Assembly: GCA_028284485.1 (NCBI GenBank)
Contig: JANQRQ010000355.1
Span: 1 to 59,352 of the forward strand
Length of the DNA stretch: 59,352 bases
Direction: 5' to 3'
Origin: Planctomycetaceae bacterium
GTDB taxonomy: Bacteria > Planctomycetota > Planctomycetia > Planctomycetales > Planctomycetaceae
Position 1 is the first letter of the stretch. Each line of letters begins with the position of its first letter. The notes beneath the pieces were generated by a model. It was not told the DNA's origin and searched no databases. It worked only from the letters and a program-made list of their open reading frames with translations. This document shows, in pieces, positions 34,303 to 43,624 of this stretch. The translations under genes were made by a program, and so were the position numbers.

Positions 34303-35883
34303 TTAATTCGCTGCGTGCCTCAATGCCTTGCCGGCTAATGCGCCAGTCGGCATTCCACGAAAGACGGCAGGGTGACCGTTGACAAACACGTATCGCGTGC
34401 CACGTGAGTATTGATGCGGCGCATCGAATGTCGCCGTATCAATGTATTGCCTGGGATCGAGCACGACGACATCGGCAAATTTGCCAACTTTTAAGTAACC
34501 ACGGTCTTTCATTCCGAGGATATCGGCCGGCAAGCCGCTCGCACTGCGAACGGCCTGCTCGATCGAAATCACGTTTTCGTGCAGTGCGTAGTGACCGATC
34601 TTGCGAGCAAAAGTCCCATAACTTCGGGGATGTGGCCGATCGGGACCCGGAACGTAAGCTCTCCCATCGGAGGCCGTTGCCACCCAAGGGACGGCCATAA
34701 TATGCCGTACGTCTCCTTCACTCATACTAAAATTCACGATCTGTGCGCCACCGTTTCGACAAATCTCAATGGCGATGTCAATCGGATCCTTTTCCTCTGC
34801 CGCTGAGATCTGTGCCAGGTTCTTGCCAACCCATTCCTGACGCGGAGTGTAGCGAGCAATTCGAATCGATTCGCCGCCGTTTCGGCGGCGCAGGTTTTCC
34901 ATCATTCGCTCTCGAATTTGCTTTCCTTGATCGGGATCGTCGATGCGGGCTAATAGTTCTTTCCGCCCTCCGGCTCTCGCTGTCGCCGGGATAAGGATCG
35001 CATCTAAAGATGTGCTCGAGGCGATGTATGGGTACTGGTCGGCAGTCGCGATTCGTCCCTTGTCGCGTTCCTTCTGAATCATGCGTGCCGCTTCGCGGAC
35101 CAAACCCCATGCATCGCGCCCGCTCGATTTGAAATGGGAAATATGGACCGGAAGCTCTGCACCGCGACCAATTTCCAGCGCCTCATTAACCGAGGCAAGC
35201 AGTTGCGTCCCTTCACCTCGAATATGACTGACGTAAATTCCGTCGCCTTCGGCTATGACCGTCGCGATGGCTGTGATCTCGTCCGTTTTCGCGTAAGAAC
35301 TTGGCACGTAGATCAATCCAGTCGACATACCCCAGGCACCATCCTTCATCGCCTTGGCGGCCAATTCTTGCATTTGGTGCAGCTCGTCGTCAGTCGGATC
35401 GCGATCGGCTGTTCCCATGACCTGACTTCGCAACGAACCTTGTGGCAAGAGATGCGCGACATTCGTCCCCGTGCCCGCCGCATCGATCTCCTCATAATAG
35501 TTGGCGACGTCGACCGGCCCGCTCCCGCAGTTTCCGGTGACAACCGTCGTGCTCCCCTGAATGACGTAGTTAATGTTCGCCCTTGTGGGGGCACTCACCA
35601 TTTGGCGATCGCTGTGGTTGTGCAGGTCGATGAACCCCGGAGTGATCACCAAACCCGTACAGTCGATCTCGAGATCAGCACTCTTTAAGGAAAACTCGCC
35701 GATTGCCACAATCTTGTCACCAGCAATGGCAAGATCCGCAATAAAGGGTGCGCTGCCGGTACCGTCGACAATCGTGCCATTCTTCAGTAGTACGTCCGCG
35801 TCGACCACTTCCTGACCAACACATTCCCCCATGGCGAGAAGACAGAACGCCGTCAAACAGGCGGAAAAGAGGGGTGTTCTCAT
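34303..35883 (-). CDS. Secreted N-acyl-D-amino-acid deacylase (D-aminoacylase, amidohydrolase superfamily)
   Basis: A 526-residue amidohydrolase with a signal peptide (SACLTAFCLLAMGECVGQ). Perfect AAGGAG seven bases before ATG 35883. It removes N-acyl groups from D-amino acids or related conjugates. Metal ligands are visible: HxH in VITPGFIDLHNHSD, Cys in VVTGNCGSGPV, His in GIYVSHIRGEG, His in LPVHISHFKSSG and Asp in WVATASDGRAYVPG. The C-terminal beta domain (GYLKVGKFADVVVLDPRQYI) is normal for the family. Export suggests action on wall- or environment-derived D-amino-acid derivatives. The mfnB-like gene follows on the same strand. It is a distant relative of the N-terminal half of the fusion protein at 55368. 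Confidence 0.9.
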   Translation of the reverse strand: MRTPLFSACLTAFCLLAMGECVGQEVVDADVLLKNGTIVDGTGSAPFIADLAIAGDKIVAIGEFSLKSADLEIDCTGLVITPGFIDLHNHSDRQMVSAPTRANINYVIQGSTTVVTGNCGSGPVDVANYYEEIDAAGTGTNVAHLLPQGSLRSQVMGTADRDPTDDELHQMQELAAKAMKDGAWGMSTGLIYVPSSYAKTDEITAIATVIAEGDGIYVSHIRGEGTQLLASVNEALEIGRGAELPVHISHFKSSGRDAWGLVREAARMIQKERDKGRIATADQYPYIASSTSLDAILIPATARAGGRKELLARIDDPDQGKQIRERMMENLRRRNGGESIRIARYTPRQEWVGKNLAQISAAEEKDPIDIAIEICRNGGAQIVNFSMSEGDVRHIMAVPWVATASDGRAYVPGPDRPHPRSYGTFARKIGHYALHENVISIEQAVRSASGLPADILGMKDRGYLKVGKFADVVVLDPRQYIDTATFDAPHQYSRGTRYVFVNGHPAVFRGMPTGALAGKALRHAAN

Positions 35884-36595
35884 GCGGTGCTCCTTTGATG
35901 CGGCAAAGTGTCCAGTCCGGCGTCATCGACCACGAAGAATTCCTGGGGACCTCATTCGCCGATTGTATCGCTGAATTCAGACGGAGGCCAACTTCGCGTC
36001 GAGGAAGCAACTCGTCGAGCTTTGCGGAAATCAGCATTTCGGCAGACAATTCGCGGTTTCATCGGCAATTCGACGCCCGTCGCCCCGAAATACAGGATTC
36101 CCGCAACTGATCGGCCGACATCAAACAGACCGCACAGGCCCATTTTGGTGAGGCCCAACTCTTGGCCTTGTGTTAAGAATTGTCTTTTTCATGGCGATCG
36201 GCGTATCATTCGAGCCGCTCCGTCGCGGTTGCCAGGAACGGTAGTCAGATGTCATAATGCACCATCGCCAAAAGAAGTGGACAGCCGTCAAGACGTTGAT
36301 TGGCTTGCCTTCTGCGGCAGAAACGTCCATTTACGACCGGTTGGATATTGGACGAGACGCGGAAGCCCTTTATCCGCGGCTTGGACTGGTGATTGCGGCT
36401 AGAACGAAGCGGCCGCAGCCGGTTCTCTCTTTCTCCCAATGCATTAACACGGTAAACTTCCGCCTTCCCAAACGGGGCAAAACAGCTTGTTTGCCGGGTG
36501 TTGTGAAATTAGCCCGACCCGTTGAATTGAGCCCCAGACAGACCTTCCTACCAACCTCATAACGCGACACGCCCAACGGACTTAACCGACCTGCC
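35884..36595. other. Intergenic region between D-aminoacylase and typA
   Basis: 712 bases, the largest gene-poor gap in the left half, between two divergent genes. Overlapping short open frames occur on both strands but none has a convincing ribosome site or family look. I see no copy of the dispersed repeat, no tRNA and no clear promoter pair. Confidence 0.5.
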
Positions 36596-38416
36596 ATGCA
36601 ACGCGAAGATATTCGAAACGTGGCGATCATCGCCCACGTTGATCATGGAAAAACCACCCTCGTCGATTCGATTTTGCGACAAAGCGGACAATTCCGTGAA
36701 TCGCAGTTGGCCGACGACTGCATCCTCGACTCCAACGACTTGGAGCGTGAGCGGGGAATTACGATCCTCTCCAAAAACATCGCTCTGACTCACCAAGGCG
36801 TGAAGATCAACATCATCGATACGCCGGGCCACGCCGATTTCGGTGGTGAGGTCGAGCGAGTGTTGCAGATGGCCGACGGGGCGCTCGTACTGGTCGATGC
36901 GTTCGAAGGACCGCGTCCGCAAACTCGATTTGTATTGCAAAAGGCATTGCAAACCGGTCTGAAACCCCTGGTCGTCGTCAATAAAATTGACCGCAGCGAC
37001 TGCCGGCCCGATGACGTGCTTACAGAAATGTTCGACCTGTTTGTCGAACTGGGAGCCGATGACGCGACCTTGGACTTCCCCTACGTTTATGCCAGCGGAC
37101 GTGAAGGATACGCGACTCACGATCTCACTCGCACAGACAAGGGAATCCGCCCATTGCTCGATATGATTATCGAACATGTGCCCGGTCCGCATGTTGATCC
37201 GGATGGTCCATTGCAAATGATGGTCACCACGCTGGACTGGTCGGAGTACGTCGGACGTGTGGCAACGGGACGGATCATAAGCGGTACTGTCTCAAAAGGA
37301 CAAAAAGTCGCGCTTATCAAAAACAGCGGCGAACAAGTCGTCAGTGAAGTCGATTCGGTCGAACTGTTCGACAAGCTCGGGCGAATGCCAACCGAAAAGG
37401 CGCACGCGGGCGATATCGTGGCGCTTGTTGGCCTGGAAGATCCCGAAATCGGCGATACGGTCGCTTGTCCCGTCAATCCCATCTCACTGGAGCGGATCAG
37501 CGTCGATGAGCCAACTTTGTCGATGTTGTTCACGACCAATACGTCACCCTTGGCCGGTCAGGACGGCAAATACGTGACCAGTCGTCATCTGCGATCGCGA
37601 TTGCTTCGCGAATTGGAATCGAACGTGGCGCTACGCGTCGAGGAAACCGAAGTCAAAGATTCCTTTGCCGTATCGGGACGGGGCATTTTGCACCTGTCTA
37701 TTCTGATCGAACAAATGCGCCGGGAAGGGTATGAACTGTCTGTCGGGAAACCACAGGTGATCCGTAGAGAAATCGACGGGAAGTTGCATGAACCGTTCGA
37801 GATTCTTGTCATCGATGTTCCTTCCAATGATGTCGGTTCCGTAATGGAGCTCGTTTGTGCCAGGCGAGGGCAAATCGTCGAAATGACTGCCGGCGAATCA
37901 GGATTCAGCCATTTGGAATTCACTATTCCCGCGCGTGGGTTGATCGGTCTCCGCACACGTCTGCTTAACGCCACAAAGGGTGAGGCAGTCATTCATCACC
38001 GCTTCGACACCTATAAACCCTGCGAAGGAGAAGTTCCACGTCGACCGAACGGCGTGCTGGTCTCCCAAGTCCAGGGACAAGCGGTCGGTTATGCGTTGTG
38101 GAAACTGCAGGAACGATCGGAACTGTTCGTCGGTCCGGGAGCCGATGTCTATGAAGGAATGATCGTTGGTGAGAACTCGCGCGACAACGACCTGGTCGTC
38201 AATCCGATCCGCGAAAAGAAGCTGACCAACGTCCGTGCGTCGGGCGCCGATGACAACATTCTGCTGAAGCCACCTCGGGAAATGAGCCTGGAAGCCGCAC
38301 TCGAGTACATTGAAGAAGACGAGTACGTCGAAATTACACCGAGAATCGTGCGGCTGCGAAAGATTCTCCTCAACGAGAACGCCCGCAAGCGTGCCCGCTC
38401 GCGAAAGCCAAACTAA
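36596..38416 (+). CDS. typA: Ribosome-associated translational GTPase TypA/BipA
   Basis: The translational GTPase TypA/BipA, 606 residues, full length. It binds 70S ribosomes in the EF-G site and helps 50S assembly and growth at low temperature or under stress. GTPase motifs: G1 AHVDHGKTT (13-21), G2 ERGITI, G3 IDTPGHADFGGEV, G4 VVNKIDRSD, and the IIAHVD start. Domain 2 follows with EYVGRVATGRIISGTV, and the EF-G-like domains III and V contain KDSFAVSGRGILHLSILIEQ and EPFEILVIDVPSNDVGSVME. The conserved C-terminal BipA extension includes AVGYALWKLQERSELFVGPG and YEGMIVGENSRDNDLVVNPI. Transcribed with surE 253 bases downstream. Confidence 0.97.
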   Translation: MQREDIRNVAIIAHVDHGKTTLVDSILRQSGQFRESQLADDCILDSNDLERERGITILSKNIALTHQGVKINIIDTPGHADFGGEVERVLQMADGALVLVDAFEGPRPQTRFVLQKALQTGLKPLVVVNKIDRSDCRPDDVLTEMFDLFVELGADDATLDFPYVYASGREGYATHDLTRTDKGIRPLLDMIIEHVPGPHVDPDGPLQMMVTTLDWSEYVGRVATGRIISGTVSKGQKVALIKNSGEQVVSEVDSVELFDKLGRMPTEKAHAGDIVALVGLEDPEIGDTVACPVNPISLERISVDEPTLSMLFTTNTSPLAGQDGKYVTSRHLRSRLLRELESNVALRVEETEVKDSFAVSGRGILHLSILIEQMRREGYELSVGKPQVIRREIDGKLHEPFEILVIDVPSNDVGSVMELVCARRGQIVEMTAGESGFSHLEFTIPARGLIGLRTRLLNATKGEAVIHHRFDTYKPCEGEVPRRPNGVLVSQVQGQAVGYALWKLQERSELFVGPGADVYEGMIVGENSRDNDLVVNPIREKKLTNVRASGADDNILLKPPREMSLEAALEYIEEDEYVEITPRIVRLRKILLNENARKRARSRKPN

Positions 38417-38669
38417 CCGGCGATCAACACCTGTTAGCTATTTCCGCTTCACAGAGCAGGTACGGCATTCTTCGCTACGAGCGATCCGACTCTTGTCGCT
38501 GCCAACCAGGGGGCGAATCGTTTCGTTCGAGTTTTCTCGACCTCCCGGTTCGGCCCGCTTCTCGACACTCTCCGACTCGTCGTCGCTGATGGACAAAACG
38601 CGAAACACGCATCGGCTTTCGCCAACCATTTCGATGCAAGGTTCGATGGCGTACAATGACCGTGAGACC

Positions 38670-39362
38670 ATGAAGATTTTGATTACCAACGACGATGGAA
38701 TTGCGGCCCCAGGTTTGGCTGCATTGGAGCAGGTCGCGCTCGAACTCGGTTCGGTCCATGTTGTCGCACCGAGTGGGCCGCTTTCGGGATGTGGCCACCG
38801 GGTGAGTACCGACGCGCCGCTTCGGGCGGAAACGTTGGCCGAAAACCGACACGCGCTGCATGGAACCCCTGCTGATTGCACGCGCGTCGGGCTAGTTCAT
38901 TTGGCACCTGACGTGGATTGGGTCTTTTCCGGCATTAATTGCGGCGGAAACTTGGGCGTTGACGTGTTCATGTCTGGCACGGTCGCCGCAGCACGGGAGG
39001 CAGCTTGGATGGGCCGACCGGCCATTGCGTTTTCGCAATTCCGACGAAATCGGGCCGCCATCGAATGGACTGCATCCGCCGGGTTGGCTTTAAGAGTGGC
39101 GCAGGAATTGATGTCTCAGCAGTTACAACCTGGGGAGTATTGGAATGTCAACTTTCCCGATAACGAGGATATCAGTCCCAGTCCGCAAATCGTGTTCTGC
39201 AATTTAGAGGAGCATGCCTTGCCTGTAAATTTCGAACGAATTGATGGGCACTATCACTATCGGGGGGCCTATGCAGACCGCAAACGTACGCCTGGCTCCG
39301 ATGTCGACATTTGCTTCTCCGGGAACATTGCTGTCACGAAAATCCGGCCGCATCACCGGTAA
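38670..39362 (+). CDS. surE: 5'/3'-nucleotidase SurE
   Basis: A 230-residue SurE, which removes the 5' or 3' phosphate of nucleotides and clears damaged or short polyphosphate substrates; it is a metal-dependent survival protein. The start is ATG 38670, where the protein begins MKILITNDDGIAAPGLAALE, the family N-terminus with the metal-binding Asp-Asp. Further signatures: VVAPSGPLSGCGHRVSTDAP, ALHGTPADCTRVGLVHL, WVFSGINCGGNLGVDVFMSG TVAA, and GEYWNVNFPD. A longer frame upstream to 38310 overlaps the end of typA in another frame and is not part of the gene. Repeat copy 2 lies 80 bases downstream. Confidence 0.95.
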   Translation: MKILITNDDGIAAPGLAALEQVALELGSVHVVAPSGPLSGCGHRVSTDAPLRAETLAENRHALHGTPADCTRVGLVHLAPDVDWVFSGINCGGNLGVDVFMSGTVAAAREAAWMGRPAIAFSQFRRNRAAIEWTASAGLALRVAQELMSQQLQPGEYWNVNFPDNEDISPSPQIVFCNLEEHALPVNFERIDGHYHYRGAYADRKRTPGSDVDICFSGNIAVTKIRPHHR

Positions 39363-39441
39363 TGCTGCCCTGTGGTTACGCGAACCAGGCTGGCTGCTTT
39401 CTACTTCGTGCTCTGTTGGAAAGACTCCTCAAGGCTTACAA

Positions 39442-39552
39442 TCTAGAGCGGTTTGCTTTCTCTCGTGGGCGTTTCTGGCTCGTGGGAGCAGGCAATCAGA
39501 GAACAATTCGCGATGGTCTCGGCCACAAGTCAGTGTCATACGCTGTAGAATA
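39442..39552 (+). repeat. Dispersed ~108-bp intergenic repeat, copy 2
   Basis: Begins TCTAGAGCGGTTT, contains TGGCTCGTGGGAGCAGG (central hairpin broken) and GGCCACAAGTCAG, and ends with the hairpin CAGTG-TCATA-CGCTG (39531-39545). That hairpin differs from copy 1 at three of ten stem or loop-flank sites yet still pairs. It lies 80 bases downstream of surE and runs in the same direction. Confidence 0.85.
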
Positions 39553-39632
39553 ATTCGTATTCCGATCGCGACTCCGCACAGTTGCAGCCGCGATGTGTCG
39601 AAGAAGCGAGAAACATCCTGGGAACAGCGGCA

Positions 39633-39770
39633 ATGAGTAACGACGAACAAGAGGAACAACCGAATCCCAACGACTATCTGTCAATGGGTCTCGTGGTGGT
39701 GTTCTTTATTATCGTCCTCTTCGCGGGCTACTCGATTATTGACTATCTTAATGGGCTGTTGGATCGCTAA
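39633..39770 (+). CDS. Small single-pass membrane protein (45 residues)
   Basis: A 45-residue protein with an acidic, Asn/Gln-rich cytoplasmic-type start (SNDEQEEQPNPNDYL) and one membrane helix (MGLVVVFFIIVLFAGYSII, about 18-36), then DYLNGLLDR. ATG 39633 follows GGGAA at nine bases. The clean hydrophobic segment and ribosome site argue for a real gene, but no family is recognised. It is located between repeat copy 2 and folP on the same strand, 83 bases before the latter. Confidence 0.6.
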   Translation: MSNDEQEEQPNPNDYLSMGLVVVFFIIVLFAGYSIIDYLNGLLDR

Positions 39771-39853
39771 GTTCGGTTAAACGCCATTCTGTGATCGCCC
39801 AATCTTTTCCATCAAGTGCAGCACTCCACGTCGCACTATTCACGGCCCGCCGA

Positions 39854-40750
39854 ATGTCTGAATGCGAATTAAACAATTGGGAAAACGAACCGGAATCGCA
39901 AACCATCGAGCGGGAATGGTTAATCGGCGACCAGACCTTCCCTTTGGGAAAATCTCCCTGGATCATGGGGATCGTCAACGTCACGCCGGATAGCTTTTCG
40001 GATGGAAATCAGTTCCTCGATCCTCAAGCGGCTGTTTCGCATGCCCTCAAGCTGCTTGATGACGGAGCCGACATTCTCGACATTGGTGGGGAGTCCAGCC
40101 GACCTGGCGCAGCACCAGTCGATACGGCTGAAGAACTACGGCGTGTTCTTCCGGTCATCGAACGCATTCGCCTGCACACAGATGCGCTCATCTCCATCGA
40201 TACGACTAAGGCAGAAGTGGCCCGACAAGCGTTAGACGCCGGTGCGAGCATCGTAAACGACATTTCGGGTTTACGCCACGATCCGCAAATGCCGGTCGTT
40301 TGTGCTGACCGACAGGCTGCCGTCATTTGCATGCATATGCAGGGCACGCCCCAATCGATGCAGGACGATCCGCGATATGACAATGTGGTAGAAGAGATTT
40401 ATCGCTACCTGGAATGCCGAACTGCGGAACTCGAACAGCAGGGGATTGCTCGCAATCGAATTGTCGTCGACCCCGGCATCGGCTTTGGAAAAACCGCCGA
40501 TCATAACTTAACCATCCTGGCCAACATCGGCCGATTCCGAGGTTTCGGGCGGCCCGTCCTGGTTGGTCACTCTCGAAAGCGATTCTTGTCCAAGGTGCTT
40601 GGACGTAAAGTCGAAGAACGCCTCGCCGGAACCGTTGGAATTGCCATTGCACTCGCTGCTCAATCGACCGACATCATTCGCGTGCATGACGTTCAAGCGA
40701 CACGCGACGCGATCGTGGCTTGGGCATCGGTCGCCAAGCCGGCAACCTGA
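39854..40750 (+). CDS. folP: Dihydropteroate synthase
   Basis: Dihydropteroate synthase, 298 residues from ATG 39854; a GTG at 39791 would add 21 residues and is less likely. It condenses 6-hydroxymethyl-7,8-dihydropterin pyrophosphate with p-aminobenzoate in folate synthesis and is the sulfonamide target. Hallmarks are PWIMGIVNVTPDSFSDGNQF, ILDIGGESSRPGAAPVD, GASIVNDISGLRHDP, VICMHMQGTPQSMQDDPRYD, IVVDPGIGFGKTADHNL and VLVGHSRKRFLSK. A 35-residue N-terminal extension (ELNNWENEPESQTIEREWL) precedes the barrel. The gene converges with gpsA, leaving eight bases between stops. Start and family confident. Confidence 0.95.
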   Translation: MSECELNNWENEPESQTIEREWLIGDQTFPLGKSPWIMGIVNVTPDSFSDGNQFLDPQAAVSHALKLLDDGADILDIGGESSRPGAAPVDTAEELRRVLPVIERIRLHTDALISIDTTKAEVARQALDAGASIVNDISGLRHDPQMPVVCADRQAAVICMHMQGTPQSMQDDPRYDNVVEEIYRYLECRTAELEQQGIARNRIVVDPGIGFGKTADHNLTILANIGRFRGFGRPVLVGHSRKRFLSKVLGRKVEERLAGTVGIAIALAAQSTDIIRVHDVQATRDAIVAWASVAKPAT

Positions 40751-40758
40751 AAGAATCA

Positions 40759-41754
40759 CTACTCCCCGCGCGGGGGACGCATCATGAGCGCGTCGGTTGC
40801 TTCTTCGGGAGATTTGCCTTCAAACAGCACGCGAAACACTTCGCCGGTAATGGGCATTTCGATTTCACGTTCGTCGGCAAACTCATAAACACTCCGCGTG
40901 GTGGTGACGCCTTCCGCCACCGAATCCATACTACTTAGGATATCGTCGAGTTTTTCTCCCTTGCCCAATCGTTCACCGACTTTGCGATTGCGACCATAAG
41001 GGCTGACGCACGTTGTAATCAGGTCTCCCATACCGGCCAAACCAGCAAACGTCGTCGCTTCAGCGCCAAGGGAGGTTCCAAACCTCGTCATTTCGACTAA
41101 CCCGCGGGTCAGCAAGGCCGACTTGGCATTATCACCGTACCCCAGCCCGTCGCAGATTCCGGCTGCGATGGCGATAATATTCTTGAGGGCCGCCGCCATT
41201 TCGACACCCACCAGGTCGTGATTGGTGTACACCCGAAATCGGTCGGTGTTAAACATTTTTTGGACACGCTTGGCGAGTGCCACGTCTCCGCTGGCTGCTA
41301 CGACACTGGCCGGCAAGCGACGCGCGATTTCCTCAGCGTGACTCGGGCCGCCCAATGCCACAACAGTTCGGCTTCCCAGAATATCACCGATAATCTCGCT
41401 GGGCCGCATGAACGTTTCGTTTTCAATCCCTTTAATCACGCTGACGACAGGACGATCCGCATCCAGGACATCGGCCACCTGAGTCAACGCGCTGCGAAGA
41501 AATGCGGTCGGAATGGCAGCCACCAAGAACTCTGCACCGTCGATTGCTTCTTGAATATCGGAAACGATCTCGATTGAGTCGGGAATCTTGACACCAGGCA
41601 ACAGACGGCGATTCTCTCGTTGTTCGGAAATTTCCTGTGCATACGCAGGATTGCGCGTCCACATCGAAACAGCCTGATCAGGATGATCATCCAGCAAAAC
41701 CGAACAAGCCGTTGCCATGGCTCCACTGCCAAGAACGGTGATCTTAGTAGCCAT
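40759..41754 (-). CDS. gpsA: Glycerol-3-phosphate dehydrogenase [NAD(P)+]
   Basis: A 331-residue GpsA, which reduces dihydroxyacetone phosphate to sn-glycerol 3-phosphate for phospholipid synthesis, using NAD(P)H in the cytosol. N-terminal dinucleotide fold: ITVLGSGAMATACSVLLDDH. Other signatures: VALGGPSHAEEIARRLPASV, GVEMAAALKNIIAIAAGICD with the catalytic Lys, TFAGLAGMGDLITTCVSPYG and GVTTTRSVYEFADEREIEMP. ATG 41754 opens at MATKITVLGSG. The stop lies eight bases from the folP stop, so the two converge tightly. Confidence 0.96.
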   Translation of the reverse strand: MATKITVLGSGAMATACSVLLDDHPDQAVSMWTRNPAYAQEISEQRENRRLLPGVKIPDSIEIVSDIQEAIDGAEFLVAAIPTAFLRSALTQVADVLDADRPVVSVIKGIENETFMRPSEIIGDILGSRTVVALGGPSHAEEIARRLPASVVAASGDVALAKRVQKMFNTDRFRVYTNHDLVGVEMAAALKNIIAIAAGICDGLGYGDNAKSALLTRGLVEMTRFGTSLGAEATTFAGLAGMGDLITTCVSPYGRNRKVGERLGKGEKLDDILSSMDSVAEGVTTTRSVYEFADEREIEMPITGEVFRVLFEGKSPEEATDALMMRPPRGE

Positions 41755-42160
41755 ACGTTACCGATTTAGGGAGTGTTGCAGGAAAAGAAAACCGTTGGGA
41801 TTATCACCCCAGCCCGATGAACATGTCGTGCAATTGTCACAAGTAGGATTATTCGTCATCCGCGAGTTCTATCAACGACAAATTCGCAATGACTCGAGGA
41901 ACCCCAACAACCGTGTTACCCGTGTTGATGATTATTGTCCTTCGAACATTGACTAATTGGATTGATTCTTTTGGACACGGCTTCGACATGCAACCCGAAG
42001 CCAAGATTCGGTCGTGCCGGTTGTTCCCAACATTGCAATTGTGTAATTCGACGTTAACCAATTCCGATGCGAATCCTCAACGCATCGAAAAATGTCATTT
42101 GCTTCTGCATTTCTCTGACATAGGTTTTGCTCTGAAGCATCCACATTCGGGAGTATGATA
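41755..42160. other. Intergenic region upstream of gpsA and small protein
   Basis: 406 bases between gpsA (minus) and the small protein at 42161 (plus). I see no clear promoter pair. A minus-strand frame of 46 codons from 41989 to 41849 is possible (it encodes NTGNTVVGVPRVIANLSLIE) but has no ribosome site. Confidence 0.45.
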
Positions 42161-42397
42161 ATGGAACAAGTCATCGAGCAGAAGCCAACCGCATTCGTCG
42201 ATCGTCGGCAAACCGGATCGAGCGGACGATCCAGTGGGCCGGAACGGCGCCAATTTCAGGATTCCCGTGACTTGGAGCGTCCCGACGTTGTCGAATTAGC
42301 CGAAGCGATCGATCAATACAAATTGCGACATCGCCGACGTTTTATCACATTCGAAGAATTGTACGAAGTGATTTCCGACCTCGGCTACCACAAATAA
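42161..42397 (+). CDS. Small charged protein (78 residues), conserved-looking
   Basis: A 78-residue cytosolic protein I do not recognise by name. GGGAG (42149-42153) is seven bases before ATG 42161 but only one base before ATG 42155, which decides the start. The first half is low complexity and basic (QKPTAFVDRRQTGSSGRSSG, PERRQFQDSRDLERP); the second is a compact helix-like block (DVVELAEAIDQYKLRHRRRF, ITFEELYEVISDLGYHK). The pattern of a disordered N-terminus and a short folded tail is typical of conserved small planctomycete proteins; I infer it is real from the ribosome site and composition. No partner is visible. Confidence 0.65.
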   Translation: MEQVIEQKPTAFVDRRQTGSSGRSSGPERRQFQDSRDLERPDVVELAEAIDQYKLRHRRRFITFEELYEVISDLGYHK

Positions 42398-42541
42398 TCG
42401 CAGCTTCTCCCGATTCTCGCATCATTTGCACGCAACCGCTATCGTTGCGCATTTCGAAGTTTTGCAACACCGGGGATGTTGACCTCTCGCTTGGGCCAAT
42501 CGGGCCCAGCACGCCTGGCCGATGCGGCTACGATTTTGGCT

Positions 42542-43624
42542 CTAATTCGAAATCGAGCAAGCCAACTCTCGTAAGGCCGCGTCGAGGACCGGCTGCGGAC
42601 AAGACCACACGAGAAAAAACATCGCTTCGCGTATCGCGCGTCCCGCCGGATGGCCGTCGACAAATCCCGCTCCCTTCGAAGCCGCCAAATATGCTTGGGA
42701 CGCCCGTAGTACTAGCGAATTCGCGCGTTGCCTGATGTCCTCGGCAGTGGCTGATTGTTGCGTCGTTTCGGATTCTGCGCCTGAAGAAATCCCTAAATCG
42801 TCGACGAGCAGCTGCAAGTCGTCGGCCAACGAGTCATGGAATTCGACAAGGTCGGGCCGGCGCCCCGACTCTTCCTTGATGCGGTCGATGCAGCGAGACG
42901 CAGCACCAATTGCCAGTGCAGAAGTGGTCAGCGAACCGGCACCACCCCCCTGGCCTTGCTTCATGACATTCTCGATTGGACCGGCAATGAGCATGCGGTG
43001 GTCCAATTCGACGTTGTCTAAGTGCACAGCACCAGTCTGAGAAGCATTCAATGCCAACATTTTCGCCGGCTCTGCGACTGATAGGCCCGTCACTTTCGTG
43101 GGCACGGCTACCAAGACCTGTTTGGAATCTTCGCAAGTTCCGCCGGTGACGATGTAGTCAGCGTACTTGGCGCCGGTCACCCAGGGGACTTCGCCATCGA
43201 GAACAATGCGGCCATTGGAATGACTCGCTTGAACCGCTGGTTTGCGAATATGTTGCCGCGATGTTGTCAAATGAGAAATACCAACTGTTGCAAAGATCTC
43301 CCCCCGCGCAAGTGGGGGAAGCAACTCGGCCTTCAATTCTGAATTCGTTGCGCCGGCAATTCTCTGACATGCACCATTCCGCTGTGTCAGGACGAATGTG
43401 GTCACCAGACAAGCACTTGCCAAGCGCTGATACCCGCGCATCAGCTCTGCATCGGACACCCCAAAACCGCCCCACTCCGGAGGAATCACCCAACCCAGCA
43501 CGCCGGCATCACCCAGTTCCTGAAGTTGTTTGTCCGGCCACTCTTGGTTTTGCTCAAGACTGGCGCTCAACTGTTCGAGTGACTCTAGCGCTTGTTCAAA
43601 TCGAGTATTTTTTAGCATGTCCAT
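42542..43624 (-). CDS. Acyl-CoA dehydrogenase family protein
   Basis: A 360-residue flavoprotein of the acyl-CoA dehydrogenase family; the N-terminal helical domain (LGDAGVLGWVIPPEWGGFGV), the middle beta domain (IVLDGEVPWVTGAKYADYIV, TGAVHLDNVELDHRMLIAGP) and the C-terminal helices are all visible. It would oxidise an acyl-CoA with FAD, or act as a related desulfurase-type flavoprotein. The C-terminal part is short and lacks the usual glutamate-containing block I would expect, and it ends in a loop rich in Ser and Ala (AESETTQQSATAED). The role in fatty acid or other oxidation is therefore uncertain. ATG 43624 or 43618 both work. Transcribed alone, upstream of repeat copy 3. Confidence 0.8.
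   Translation of the reverse strand: MDMLKNTRFEQALESLEQLSASLEQNQEWPDKQLQELGDAGVLGWVIPPEWGGFGVSDAELMRGYQRLASACLVTTFVLTQRNGACQRIAGATNSELKAELLPPLARGEIFATVGISHLTTSRQHIRKPAVQASHSNGRIVLDGEVPWVTGAKYADYIVTGGTCEDSKQVLVAVPTKVTGLSVAEPAKMLALNASQTGAVHLDNVELDHRMLIAGPIENVMKQGQGGGAGSLTTSALAIGAASRCIDRIKEESGRRPDLVEFHDSLADDLQLLVDDLGISSGAESETTQQSATAEDIRQRANSLVLRASQAYLAASKGAGFVDGHPAGRAIREAMFFLVWSCPQPVLDAALRELACSISN

Noticed and set aside
38310..38669. Upstream extension of surE into the end of typA
   Set aside because: The SurE family begins at MKILITNDDG, and the extension overlaps typA coding sequence in another frame.
41849..41989. Small minus-strand frame upstream of gpsA
   Set aside because: No ribosome site or family resemblance; not supported as a gene.
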